NCBI GenBank assembly: GCA_037355855.1 | Contig: CM074760.1 | Location: 612,501-676,500 of the forward strand | DNA length: 64,000 nucleotides | Origin: Pseudo-nitzschia pungens | Lineage: Eukaryota; Bacillariophyta; Bacillariophyceae; Bacillariales; Bacillariaceae | Direction of reading: 5' to 3' | In this document: positions 10,524-20,800 of the stretch, one piece after another | How positions within the stretch are numbered: position 1 is the first letter of the stretch | Layout of the letters: every line of letters starts with the position of its first letter | Made by a program: the position numbers and the translations under genes | The notes under the pieces: model-generated | Seen by the model: the letters and a program-made list of their open reading frames with translations, nothing else | What the model was told of the DNA's origin: nothing | Database searches by the model: none

Positions 10524-11882
10524 TATGAAAACTCTTGGGCGTGCGTTGGGGAAGTAATGCTAAGTGTGCTGCGTCAATAATCAACAATCGTGCCTTGTTT
10601 GCAATGTTATCGAAAATCACAAACCGAGGGAAAAGATTGTGATGATGAATCCGAAGAAAAAATATTTTGCACTTTTAGGACGCGTAACCTTACGTTAGAA
10701 TCATAAATAATGGAGCAGTAACCTTAGGTCTTACCGGTACTGTTCACAAATAATAATCATAGTCGTCGTTCTCAATGGGTTTGGGCTCGAGCCTCTTCAA
10801 CTTTCGCGATTTTTACGATTGGAAGCACCGTGAACACAGTGCACTAAGATTACTCGTAAGCCTTACTGCGCAAGGTGTCAACTACGTGTCGCTTTGCTGC
10901 CTCTTGCGAAATTGCGGGAACATGTACGGGTACCGCACTAAACACAGTAAGCCTTAATTATTATACATGTACCACTACAACACAGGAAAAAAGTCTCTGC
11001 TTCGTAAGGTTACCTTGTGCGGTATGTATTGGGCCTTTGGGATTCATTCGTTGAACGTTTGAAAAAAAGAAAACTGGCCAACAGTTGGATTGAATGCCAA
11101 AAAAAGAACCTTCCATTCTTATCTATTGCGGGGAAAACTAATGAATGGGTGACCTGTGCGTGACCTTTTTAGTGATTCCGTCACATACAAAAGATGCGAG
11201 TGGGAGTAAACTTAACTGTACTCTGTACCGTACAACATCAAACACAACCTAAATACCCTCGAAGACTGGGTGATGAGGTGAAGTGCAAGTAACCTTACTG
11301 GTACCGTAAGATTACGTAATTGTGGTGTGCGATAGTGTCATTCGTGGTCGGCCTTTCCCTGTTCGTACGTGACGATAGGTTCTCCCGATCCTTATTTCCG
11401 AACCTAAGGTAGCTAGGTCATGCGGGTCTCGTGTCATTAATGTTCTACCGATACTCGCACTGATGATAATATTATGTATTATGGCACACCTTCTCCTTTT
11501 CACGGATCAATCGTGGCAATCAATCATCTATCAATCAATCTTAACAAAGAAACACCGTGTGAAAACGGAAGATCTAACTTCGCGGGCGTACGGTACGGTA
11601 CGTGTACAAGAAGAAGATCCTACCGTGAGTGAGATCCTTCTGGAACGAAGAACGGCATCGGGGCGCAGTACCTGTACCGCATACTGTATTGTATACCATT
11701 GATATATATGGGGTTACGCCAAGATTCGAGGTCACGTTTATGGCATCATTGAGTAAGATTACTTGTAGTACGTGTGCTTGGTAGTGCTTGCGATCGCAAC
11801 GCGGCAACAAGAACATCCGCGAATTCCTTTTCCCTCGTTTTGTGCATGCCAGTCAGCCAGCCATCACGCACGGAACGAGACC
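10524..11882. other. Divergent intergenic region with clustered GTAAGGTTAC words
   Basis: No gene seen. This 1.36-kb gap separates the 5' ends of the membrane protein gene and the DNA glycosylase gene. It carries three exact decamers (10684, 11004, 11289) and relaxed GTAAGATTAC copies near 11306 and 11754. TACGGTACG words lie near 11588-11600. Confidence 0.5.
10684..11298. promoter_or_regulatory. Cluster of three GTAAGGTTAC/GTAACCTTAC decamers
   Basis: Exact copies at 10684-10693 (GTAACCTTAC), 11004-11013 (GTAAGGTTAC) and 11289-11298 (GTAACCTTAC). The first is 161 bases upstream of the membrane-protein ATG; the last is 585 bases upstream of the glycosylase ATG. Confidence 0.45.
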
Positions 11883-13412
11883 ATGGCGCGGGTCACGCGA
11901 GCTTCCGTGGCGGCGGCGGCAGCGGCAGCAGCCTCACGCGGCGTGATTCCATCGACTCCCCCTCGTCGGACGCTGCGATCCCGATCGGCAACGGCCAGGG
12001 CAACGGCCAACGCAATGGCCGATTCGATTGGTTCGAAAGAAATACAGAAACAGAAAGGACAACGAAAGCCAAAACCACAGCCATCGTCGTCGCCATCGTC
12101 GCCGCCTCTATCGCCTCCCTCGGGTCCTCCTCCTCCTCGTTCGACAACAACGCGAAACCGAAACCCAAAGCGAAAACGATCCAGACCGACCATCGGAAAC
12201 AGTGCGGGTAGCGATGGCCCATCGCTGTCGTCTCCCGCTTCCCACACGACCGACATTCGGGTTGACGACGGGCAAAACTCGAGACAAGCCGTGGCGCCTG
12301 CGTTGACCCGCGAAGAAATACAAACCATGGTCCATGCGTGCATTGGTGCTGGCTATGGGAATGATAATGATGACGGTAATGATGATCATAACAATGGCGC
12401 CGATCCCGCAACAGCTGACACATATACAGCCTCGGGCAGCAACAGCAGCATCAGCAGCAACCATCCAGCTCCTTCTACCGTCACCCGGGGTGGTTGGTGC
12501 CTGGTGGACGCCCTGACCCACTGCGCCACGGTTTCGGACGGGATCCTGGCTCCCCTCATCCGAGCCCACGGTCCCCCGCGCTGTTACCTGGACTACCTCC
12601 GCGAGCAACATAAACAGCAACGTGAACGTCAACGCTACCCACGCTCGAAGCAGCAGCGATGCAATGCCGACTCGGAGGACGCCGACGATGCACATTCCTC
12701 CTTTCGCTCCCTCTGCCGGATCGTTTCCGGCCAGCAGCTCGCCGGGGCCGCCGCCAACACCATCTGGAGGCGGCTCCTGGAGACGGTGGGGGCCACCGAG
12801 GAGGACCCGTCCGCGCTGACCCCCGAGCGGATCCTCTCGTTTGCTTCCGGGAGCAGCAACGACGACGACGACGACGCAAGCGAAAGCGAACAGGAGGAAC
12901 GCGTCGAGATGCGGCTGCGCAAGCCCGCCGGTCTGTCGCGGGCCAAGTGCCGGTGCATCCTGGCGATTGCCGAGCGATTTTCCAGCGGGGATCTCTCGGA
13001 CGATTTGTTGATGGGTGCTGGCACCGACGCAGACAACGACTCCTCCTCCTCCTCCGGGATCGAGGACGTGCGGTCCCGTTTGCTGTCCGTCAAGGGACTC
13101 GGTCCGTGGTCGGTCGACATGTTTCTCTTGTTTCACTGCCATCGCTCGGACGTCCTGCCGCTGGGCGACCTGGCGGTGCGCAACGGGACGGCCGTTCTCT
13201 GGAAGCTCTCTCCGTCGGGAAGCAAGGGCAAGGCCGGTGGAAGCGGTAACGGCAGCCCGAGGCGAACGCTCTGTGCCAAGAAGGACGCGGGGATCCTCAA
13301 CCGCGCGCACGAGCCCTTTGCTCCGTACCGATCCATCTCGTCCCACTACATGTACCGGGTGGTGGGGGACCTCAAAACGACCGGGAACCGGACCAAGGAT
13401 GCGAGCTGCTGA
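11883..13412 (+). CDS. DNA-3-methyladenine glycosylase, AlkA/Mag1 type (HhH-GPD)
   Basis: 509 residues from ATG 11883. The enzyme excises alkylated purines from DNA in base excision repair. The first 190 or so residues are a disordered basic and Ser/Pro-rich tail, possibly for nuclear localisation. The catalytic domain starts near residue 205 (WCLVDALTHCATVSDGILAP). It contains CRIVSGQQLAGAAANTIWRR, the usual IISQQ(L/I)S equivalent. The helix-hairpin-helix LLSVKGLGPWSVDMFLLF lies near 401-418. It is followed by LPLGDLAVRNG, whose Asp near 429 is the expected catalytic residue, and PYRSISSHYMYRVV near the end. The domain is interrupted by acidic and Ser-rich insertions (about 325-335 and 380-395). 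No presequence or frameshift seen. Substrate range cannot be read from sequence. Confidence 0.85.
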   Translation: MARVTRASVAAAAAAAASRGVIPSTPPRRTLRSRSATARATANAMADSIGSKEIQKQKGQRKPKPQPSSSPSSPPLSPPSGPPPPRSTTTRNRNPKRKRSRPTIGNSAGSDGPSLSSPASHTTDIRVDDGQNSRQAVAPALTREEIQTMVHACIGAGYGNDNDDGNDDHNNGADPATADTYTASGSNSSISSNHPAPSTVTRGGWCLVDALTHCATVSDGILAPLIRAHGPPRCYLDYLREQHKQQRERQRYPRSKQQRCNADSEDADDAHSSFRSLCRIVSGQQLAGAAANTIWRRLLETVGATEEDPSALTPERILSFASGSSNDDDDDASESEQEERVEMRLRKPAGLSRAKCRCILAIAERFSSGDLSDDLLMGAGTDADNDSSSSSGIEDVRSRLLSVKGLGPWSVDMFLLFHCHRSDVLPLGDLAVRNGTAVLWKLSPSGSKGKAGGSGNGSPRRTLCAKKDAGILNRAHEPFAPYRSISSHYMYRVVGDLKTTGNRTKDASC

Positions 13413-14180
13413 GCCGAAAACAGGAGAAGGGAGCGATCGAGCGAGCGAGCGAGCGAGCGACTCGGTCCGCGATGCCCATTCCAAAGAAATTTGTCGACGG
13501 AATTCCGTTTCGATCGTGACACCAACTTTTTTCCAATCGATGCTTTCTAGTTTTTGAAACAAAATGTGACGTCTGCATGCATTATGCGATGGAGCCAGAG
13601 CATGGCATCAAGCCCATCCACACATTTGTTTAGTTGTTGTTTGTTGAAACACGACACGACCTCCGCTAGTACACGATGGAGCTGCTTCCGCCGCGACACA
13701 ACGAGAATTCCTTAGAGGGGGGTTTCGGCTCCCACCATGACCTCAGAAGTTTAGCAGGAAAAGACGCCCGAGCAATCTTAGACGGGAGGACATCGATGGT
13801 GAAGGTGAAACAAACACGCCTCCCAGGATTCTTTCATCGCTTCCCGGCTCATTGTCTGTTCGATCGCAATTTAGGGATGGAATGGATGCTGAAGGTGTAT
13901 TGCGCCTCGGACTTCGGTACACTGCTGTCCCCTGGTTCACGTTGAGTCGAACACGGAGTACTTGTTTCTACGGGAACTGTGAATACGTGTACCTGATTCG
14001 GAATCCTTTTTTTTAAAAAAAAATAAGAGCAAAGCCGTTTTGGCGAGAGCTATCTGACCTTGGCGTATCAACTAAACCGTAGGGCCTTCAGTACCGAGCT
14101 GAGAATGGTTATTCATTTCATTTCAACCGGTGCCGAAGCTGCTGCTGCTTCTTCTTCTTCTTCTTCCGTTTGTGTTGTTG
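13413..14180. other. Convergent intergenic region
   Basis: Contains a short GAGC-type run at 13436-13460 directly after the glycosylase stop. No gene recognised and no GTAAGGTTAC copy seen. Confidence 0.4.
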
Positions 14181-15161
14181 CTACCGGGTGTCGATGGCAT
14201 CAAAGTCCAGAAACTCTTCGTCACCATCGTGGTTGCGATAAGCCACCATGTCGGTCCCTCGGTGATAGAGTCCCAGGGTCAGGCCCACCTCGTAAAAACT
14301 CGTGACGGAAAACGGATTGATGTCGGCCGACGTGTGGGCAATGGTGAGGCGGTCCCCGCAGAGCCTGCGGAGGGAGGCCTTGGTGACCTCCTGCAGCATG
14401 GCATACTGCTTGAAGTACTCCTTCATCGGGGGCTTTCCGAGCTTCGTGCGCTCGTCGTTCTTCCGGGCAATGAGCGCGTCGACCGAGTCTTCGAGGGTTT
14501 GCAGCACGGATTCGGATTGGGAGTCGGATTCGGATTCGGACCCGGTGCACGATTCCGCTTCGCCGTCGAGCACCCGGGCCAGCTGCGAATAGGTGACCTC
14601 CAGCACCACGTTCTCCCGATCCGCGTTTTGCGAGTGGGTCGGATCGATGCGCGCATCCAGGCAGACCAGTCCGCGCTCCAGTCCCAGGCACTCGGCCACC
14701 AGCGGTGTGATGGCCGAGATTCCGCGCTCGCTCGGCGGATCTCCCTGGACCACCACCAGGTACGGTCTCGAATTCGACGATTCCCCGGAACCGTGTTCTT
14801 CCAGGTGCGATTGCAGGCTCCGGCAGAGATTCTTGGCCACCACCGACGGATCGCGGGGGTCGTAATATCCCATTCCCTCGATGACGATCGGATGGTACCC
14901 GGACAATCTGCGAATCGCGTCGTTCTCGTCCGCGGAATTCTCTTCGACCATGTCGTTCGCGTTCGCGCAGCTCTTTGCGGATCCGAGCGCCGTGGCAAAT
15001 CCCGAGGTCCACCGCGATGCTTTTGCTTTCGAATGATGATGCCCTCCCGGAGCGAAGATACTATTCTTATTGTTATTAGTAGTATTAATTTTGGTTGTTG
15101 GTCTCGTAGTCGTTGAAGACAGAGCCAGCCACAGATTCGACACGAGTCTGGCCGATCTCAT
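14181..15161 (-). CDS. Protein of unknown function, possibly organelle targeted
   Basis: 326 residues from ATG 15161; a GTG codon 21 bases further upstream keeps the frame open but is an unlikely start. The N-terminus (MRSARLVSNLWLALSSTTTR) is basic and hydroxylated without acids, like a mitochondrial presequence. The body is a soluble-looking alpha/beta protein with the segments YLVVVQGDPPSERGISAITP, LGLERGLVCLDARIDPTH and LTIAHTSADINPFSVTSFYE. A short Ser/Glu/Asp repeat (SESESDSQSES) interrupts it. Third positions are strongly GC-biased, as in neighbouring genes, which supports coding. I do not recognise the family and no catalytic signature is evident. Confidence 0.65.
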   Translation of the reverse strand: MRSARLVSNLWLALSSTTTRPTTKINTTNNNKNSIFAPGGHHHSKAKASRWTSGFATALGSAKSCANANDMVEENSADENDAIRRLSGYHPIVIEGMGYYDPRDPSVVAKNLCRSLQSHLEEHGSGESSNSRPYLVVVQGDPPSERGISAITPLVAECLGLERGLVCLDARIDPTHSQNADRENVVLEVTYSQLARVLDGEAESCTGSESESDSQSESVLQTLEDSVDALIARKNDERTKLGKPPMKEYFKQYAMLQEVTKASLRRLCGDRLTIAHTSADINPFSVTSFYEVGLTLGLYHRGTDMVAYRNHDGDEEFLDFDAIDTR

Positions 15162-16646
15162 AGTAGTCCTATTTCTTGCCACTCACTACGTGTACCGGAA
15201 GGAATCGCTGCCGTTGTCCAGATATGGAAGAGAGACTTTGGGAGCGCTTGCGAATACTTGGCTGATTTTCATTGACTGATTTACTTGTATGAATCATCAC
15301 CACTGACCACTGACCAAGTTCTTCGTTCAGATTTTGTGTCACCTCCAAACTCGGAAACTTTTGGGAGAGAGCAAAAAGTGGGAACAACTCCGGAGCATTG
15401 GCGCGAAGTACTGAGTTAGGCTCTAGTAGTGAAGGAGAAGAACAACAACAGCACCAGCAGTCTCTTTTGAGTCGCTGTTACTGCGAGCACTGTAGTGTAA
15501 GCTCTGTACAGTGTCTTATCTGCTTCAAATGATGCTTTGGTCTGTTCTTGGTGGGTGCTTAATGCAGGGACGGGGGGTGCTACTAGTAGCGTCCGGATAG
15601 TAGTAGTAGTACTAGTACTCTCCCCCACCACCACCAGCATCTGCTACTACTAGTACTAGCTATGTTGCACACTTATAGTTCTAACAAGGTTCATTGTATC
15701 ATATTGGTTTCTTCAAGCTACTGGTATTACTACTAGTACTACTTCTATTACTAGTTGGGCGTTGGGTTGATGCAGTATTGGCAAGAAGTCCAATTTTGCT
15801 CTCGATGCATTGCTGGTATTGGCATTGGTGACGTCTCTGTCGTGCACTCCGAGGAGTATGGCATGCTTCTGGTAAAAGCCCCCTCCTGTTCGCTCCCGCG
15901 AATGTCCCCAGCAACATCTCTCCTTTCAAAGGATGGCACCGAGGAGTCGAGCAGCAGGTATTCTTGTTGCTGATTATTGTCGTTCCATTGTTTTTCAATT
16001 GCTACAACAAGGTGCACACTAATTGTTGCTGTAATATGCGCAACACAGCTGGTCCACGCGGCTCACTACTTCTCTTGTACACCACCACCACCACTACCAC
16101 TTTTTCCTTCTCTCCGATGAATGATGGCAAACCCAGCCACGGGCATCTCGATGCTTTGCGATTTCCCACGGTACGATGCGGTTTGTAACGCCGTCATAAA
16201 ATACCATGACACAGATCTATCTCTCTATGATCTATCTGTCAATCAACGAAGAATGAGTAGTAAGGTTCAATTTGGACCTTCTTGTGCGAATCACGACGCC
16301 GGATTGGAATGTTTCTTTGCTTCACCGTGGCTGACTTTGGTCGTTTCGTCCTTGTCCCCCAGTGGATGGAAGTAGAATGGGAATCACAATATCAAACGAT
16401 ATTTTGTGCCAACAAGCTCAGCGGGGAACCACGAGGCAAGTCAGTTGGTTGGGTTGCGGTGCGTTGCGTTGCGTTGCGATTCTATGCAATGCGATCAATA
16501 TTTGCGTCTCATCTGCAATGGAGACGTGTCTCGTCATTTTTCAAGTTTGCATCGATTGTTTGTGTGTTTGCCGACACACCGTGCCATGTCATATCATATC
16601 AAGCGAGCAGCACACCTTGCTATTGCACACGCCAGGTTAGGTTGGG
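15162..16646. other. Intergenic region with TACTAG-type runs
   Basis: No gene found. CTAGTA/AGTAGT permutations are dense at 15590-15660 and 15715-15755, much as at 4.8-5.6 kb. Pentamer-like TTGCG repeats lie near 16455-16480. Confidence 0.45.
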
Positions 16647-18503
16647 TCAGTGCCTCCACCGGTTCTCGTGCCCGCCTTCCATTTGTGGTTCGAGAAACCC
16701 GCGAAAGGTGACCGAAAGACTCGGGGACGACGACGACTTTTTTTTCGTCGCGGATGCAGCAGCTGCTGGTGCTGCTGCCGATGCTGGTTCTGCATCATCA
16801 TCTTCCGGCACCTCCAGCAGCCACCGCGCACCGTATCCCTCTTCTTGTCGAATTTCCAGCACCCAGCGGGCGGGAGCCTCTTCGCTGCCGGCACTATTCT
16901 CGTTTTTGTTGTCATGGTCGTGGTGGTTGGATCCGTCCTCCTCCTGCTGTTGCTGTTGTTGTTGTTGTTGTTGTTGTTGTTCCTTCAGTCCCCCAAAGGC
17001 GTGGCTGTTGATCCAGACGCAGTCGTCGAGGAGCCGGCGGAGAATCTCCGCAGTTTCCTTGTTTTGCTGGGAGGGACTTCCCTTGGCCACCCCGAAAAAG
17101 GACGGCCCCGTGACCGCACGGTGGGCGTGTTTGGATCGCGCCCGGGCCGCCACCGTCAGGGCGCTGTTCGGGTGGTTTGCTTTTCGCTTTTTTCGGAGCG
17201 GCGGATCGCCGGGAACCTCTCGACCACCACCGGGGATGCCGCCGCATTGTCCACTCGTGTCCGCGTTGTTCCTCGGCATTGGCATTGGCATTGGCATTGG
17301 AATTGATGCCGCCACTGCTGCGGACTCGGGTGGTTGCGATTTTTGTTTTTGGTGTTGTTTTTGTTTGTCTTTCTGTTTGCGCTTGGCCGGCGGCGCGTGC
17401 CAGGCCTGGGCGGCGGCCTCGAGGCGTTCCCGGGAGGGGAGACATCCCAGGCCCCGACCGATCCTCGGACGGACGGAACCGACCGTGTCGCGGAGGCCCA
17501 GGAGGCGGAGGATTCCGGCATCGCCGGTTTCCGACAGCCAGGAGCGGACGCCGCGAAACGAATCCGGCGGATCGGTCGGGAGGAGGGACGCGACCGCACC
17601 GGAGGATTCTTGGAATCCCAGGGCCGAGGCCGGAACAACGAGGCGAACCACCGGAGGATCGATCGTCTCGGCATTATTGTTTTTGTGTCGGGGGTTGTTC
17701 CCGCTGTTGCTCCCGTCGTCTTTGTCGTCATCGGTGTTGATTTCGCTCGTTGCGATGTTCTCGCTTTTGTTTTTTGTGGTGGTGTCGTTGGATCCGTTGG
17801 TATTCGTTTTCGCAACGATAGATTTGGAACCGGAAGGAGAAGAACGATGCTTCTGCCGATTCCAGTGAAGCAAACGAACCGCTACTTCCTTGTAAAAGGG
17901 CCTTTTTGGAATTCCCCGGACGATCCACGGTTGGTTTCTCTGCGAGGAGAAAGGATCTTCCCCCTCTTTTTGCTGCTGCTGCTGCTGCTCCGGAATTTGC
18001 TTCGGTTGTCCCATCGGTTTCGCATCTTCTTTGTACGCGTACGGCTTTGGCGCGTTTGGATCCCCATCCCGATCATCCCCCTCCCCCTTCTCGTTTTCGT
18101 GAGCATCGTTGTCGTTTGCAAAGAGCAATTCTTTCAGTTCCTTCGAATGGCGCCTGTGCGCAACGTCCAGCTTGAGAGACCACCACACGGCCGAGATCCA
18201 CTCGTCGAGTTCCGGATCGTTGCTGTCGGGGGCGTCTGCGTCTGCGTCAACGTCAACGTCGATGCCTACATCGATGTTCCTTTCGGTTTCGGCTTTGCCT
18301 TGCGTCTCTGCTGTTTCCACACCGACATCACCCGCCAATCCGACGCGATTCCGATTCGTTGCGGCACCCAGGAGCGGAGAAACGTCCGATTGTTGTTGTA
18401 GCAGAGGTTGCTGATGGTGGTGGTGGTGTTGCTGGTTTGCGGTCAGGGGAGCAGAGGCGAAGAAACAGCACCACAGGTGACGCAGGCTGTTGGACAGTGA
18501 CAT
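16647..18503 (-). CDS. Large low-complexity protein of unknown function
   Basis: 618 residues, ATG at 18503. The sequence is a chain of short conserved-looking blocks separated by simple repeats. It has His/Gln runs near residue 25-40 and an Asp/Val/Ala run near 80-90. A block with DEWISAVWWSLKLDVAHRRH lies near 100-120, and a block around PWIVRGIPKRPFYKEVAVRL near 193. A Met-Pro repeat and a run of 12-13 Gln follow. The C-terminal block runs from about ARWVLEIRQEEGYGARWLLE to FRGFLEPQMEGGHENRWRH, where the final His-rich end looks constrained. No targeting signal or catalytic motif is clear. GC-rich third positions and a frame open for 1.86 kb support coding, although the opposite strand is also open for long stretches. 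Confidence 0.6.
   Translation of the reverse strand: MSLSNSLRHLWCCFFASAPLTANQQHHHHHQQPLLQQQSDVSPLLGAATNRNRVGLAGDVGVETAETQGKAETERNIDVGIDVDVDADADAPDSNDPELDEWISAVWWSLKLDVAHRRHSKELKELLFANDNDAHENEKGEGDDRDGDPNAPKPYAYKEDAKPMGQPKQIPEQQQQQQKEGEDPFSSQRNQPWIVRGIPKRPFYKEVAVRLLHWNRQKHRSSPSGSKSIVAKTNTNGSNDTTTKNKSENIATSEINTDDDKDDGSNSGNNPRHKNNNAETIDPPVVRLVVPASALGFQESSGAVASLLPTDPPDSFRGVRSWLSETGDAGILRLLGLRDTVGSVRPRIGRGLGCLPSRERLEAAAQAWHAPPAKRKQKDKQKQHQKQKSQPPESAAVAASIPMPMPMPMPRNNADTSGQCGGIPGGGREVPGDPPLRKKRKANHPNSALTVAARARSKHAHRAVTGPSFFGVAKGSPSQQNKETAEILRRLLDDCVWINSHAFGGLKEQQQQQQQQQQQQEEDGSNHHDHDNKNENSAGSEEAPARWVLEIRQEEGYGARWLLEVPEDDDAEPASAAAPAAAASATKKKSSSSPSLSVTFRGFLEPQMEGGHENRWRH
16953..16981. repeat. (TTG)n trinucleotide run encoding polyglutamine
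   Basis: About nine TTG units on the + strand (CAA on the coding strand), flanked by mixed CTG/TTG, inside the 618-residue gene. Confidence 0.9.
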
Positions 18504-19274
18504 GCATTCGTTCTTCTCAAAGACACGAGGAATTGGGCTCTGGGAACGGCGGTGTGTACAGTACGGAGTACAGTAAGTAGGTATGCGTTGCTTATAGATA
18601 GTCGATTGAGTGGACTGCGCTCCTCGAGCTTAGTGCTACTCGTTCTCCCACCCGGCAGAGGCTCCTTGCGTTGCGTTCCGTTGCGTTCCGTTCGGTATGT
18701 GTAGGATGTACCGTATGAATACCGGGAAGACTACTCTTCTGTTACAATTACGTTGTTGCGTTTCGTGTTGTTTGAATGAGATGGTTGGTGGGGTCTGGCG
18801 CCATAACCTTACTCAATACAAAAAATAAATCTATCCCTACCGGTATCTTGTTGTTGAATCTTCCCATCATCGAGCATCGAGTATCGAACTCAAGTTTTGA
18901 GCTTGGCAACCCATGAAGTGAGTGAACTGAGTCCAATGGGTCGCAATCTCAATCTCAACAATCCCAAGTCTGCGAGAAACCGCAGTGCACGAGCACCTTC
19001 GACAAAGAGATAAGTAAGTTCATTCCGACCCCTGATTCCGCCTCACTCGATGATCGACAAAACAGAAAAAAGCTTGTGTCCATCGAATGAAAGCCGAAGG
19101 CCAAAGTGTATTTATCGTCTGTCCAGCATCCATAATCATGTCTTTTTTCCTCACGTATTAGTATATATATATTAGCATATGTATACCATATGTATATGTA
19201 TGTATCTCTATCTATGTACGTACCTTATTAATCTGTTGTAGTACTATCGTAACTCTTTTTTATTCATTAGATCG

Positions 19275-19830
19275 ATCTGTACATCCGGGTTTTTTGAACA
19301 GTTATACATCCGGAATTTTTGAGAACAGTTATACATCCGGGTTTTTTTGACATTTATACTTCTACATCCGGGTTTTTTTGACACTTATACTTCTACCTCC
19401 GGGTTTGTTTGACATTAATACTTATACATCCGGATTTGTTTGACACTTATACTTATACATCCGGGTTTATTTGACACTTATACTTATACATCCGGGTTTG
19501 TTTGACACTTATACTTATACATCCGGGTTTGTTTGACATTTATACTTATACATCCGGGTTTGTTTGACATTTATACTTTTACATCCGGGTTTGTTTGACA
19601 TTTATACTTTTACATCCGGGCTTGTTTGACACTTATACTTTTACATCCGGGTTTGTTTGACATTTATACTTTTACATCCGGGTTTGTTTGACATTTATAC
19701 TTATACATCCGGGTTTGTTTGACACTTATACTTATACATCCGGGTTTGTTTGACACTTATACTTTTACATCCGGGTTTGTTTGACACTTATACATCCGGA
19801 TTGAAGACATCGTTCGGTCGATCTGTATAT
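19275..19830. repeat. 31-bp minisatellite, about 17 copies
   Basis: Direct array with unit length 31. Each unit has ACATCCGGG, then TTTGTTTGACA, then YTTATACTTWT. The central copies are nearly identical; the first two and the last two are degenerate (TTTTTTGAACAG at the left, ATTGAAGACATCG at the right). Both ends are flanked by CGATCTGTA, so the array seems to have grown inside a once unique sequence. Confidence 0.95.
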
Positions 19831-20204
19831 CCGGGTCTTGAATGTATGTTTGTATGTAATACCCGTACGTACGGTACGCGTACATACGGTAAACTCATTA
19901 ATTTTCCCGCGCCTCCGAAGCCGCACGTATGTACGGTACTGGTAAGGCCTGTACATACGCGTACGACAAATTCTTCGTTCCCGAACGCGTACACGGGCAG
20001 GGGTCATAGTTAAGCTTATGAGGTAATCCAAATGGTACAACACAAGCCCAAGTACGAGAGGTAAGTTACAAGCGCAAGTACGTTATGTGCGACTCTGCCA
20101 CGACTGCGCTTGTCGTAAGAACTTACCTACGGTACGACACGCAGATTATTCATTCCTCACACAACAAACACTGCACCAAAAAAGTGAAATCATTTTCCAT
20201 ACCT

Positions 20205-20331
20205 GTAACCTTACTCTTACGAGTAAGATTTACGGCTTACTCGTAACCTTCGTCTCAACTCGTATTTTCTTTTACTTCACATGTCATACGGTAAGGTTAC
20301 GGTATGTTCGTTGAATCAATCGTAACCTTAC
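20205..20331. promoter_or_regulatory. Cluster of three GTAAGGTTAC/GTAACCTTAC decamers
   Basis: Exact copies at 20205-20214 (reverse form), 20291-20300 (forward) and 20322-20331 (reverse), 470-600 bases upstream of the PAQR-like ATG. Two further CTTAC/GTAAG half words lie between them. Confidence 0.45.
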
Positions 20332-20800
20332 TTCGTATGACTTTACGTGAACCGTGAATCTCATCGGCAGGTGTTGTGTTTTTGTTCCATAGGAACATTC
20401 CGTACTTTTATTACACGTATTTAACCTCACGGTAAACCTTACTCATACCGTACTGTAACGCGAAGCATTACATCTGTTCCGAGAGGGGTTTGTGTCATCA
20501 TTCATCATTCCTGCTCTGCCGATCATCGATCACTATTACGAAGTCTCTACTTCTTCGTATTTTGTTCGATACAGTACAAGTACTCGTGCTTTAACTCGTG
20601 TACTTTGTACCTGGTATTGTTTTGTTGTTCTTTGTCCACGGCTTGACAACCTCATTTCGCTCGAAAGGTGTCTTTCCCACTCATTACAACACGTACTGTA
20701 GGGTAGCACTCGACTGTCACAAACAACAATATCACCATCCAAAGTACAGTAAAGTGCAGTGCAGTACAGTGCAGTACATACCGCCGTCCCTTCCTCCCCG

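Larger units (their letters stand above)
18504..20800. other. Divergent intergenic region with minisatellite
   Basis: 2.3 kb without a recognised gene. In order it holds CTTAC words near 18809, an ATATAT-rich stretch at 19160-19210, the 31-bp minisatellite (19275-19830), a block of CGTACGGTACG words (19860-19960), and three exact GTAAGGTTAC-type decamers at 20205-20331. Just before the PAQR gene is a run of CAGTACAGTG repeats (20745-20780). Confidence 0.6.

Noticed and set aside
12108..13562. Minus-strand open frame of 484 codons
   Set aside because: Antisense shadow of the AlkA-type glycosylase, whose + strand frame has all expected motifs.
16282..17868. Long + strand open frame (528 codons) opposite the 618-residue gene
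   Set aside because: It is a Cys/Ser/Arg/Val-rich antisense reading of the same low-complexity DNA, with no domain and no start context. The minus-strand frame has conserved-looking blocks.
19275..19830. Possible CRISPR array
   Set aside because: The units follow head to tail without unique spacers, so it is a minisatellite, and the host is eukaryotic.
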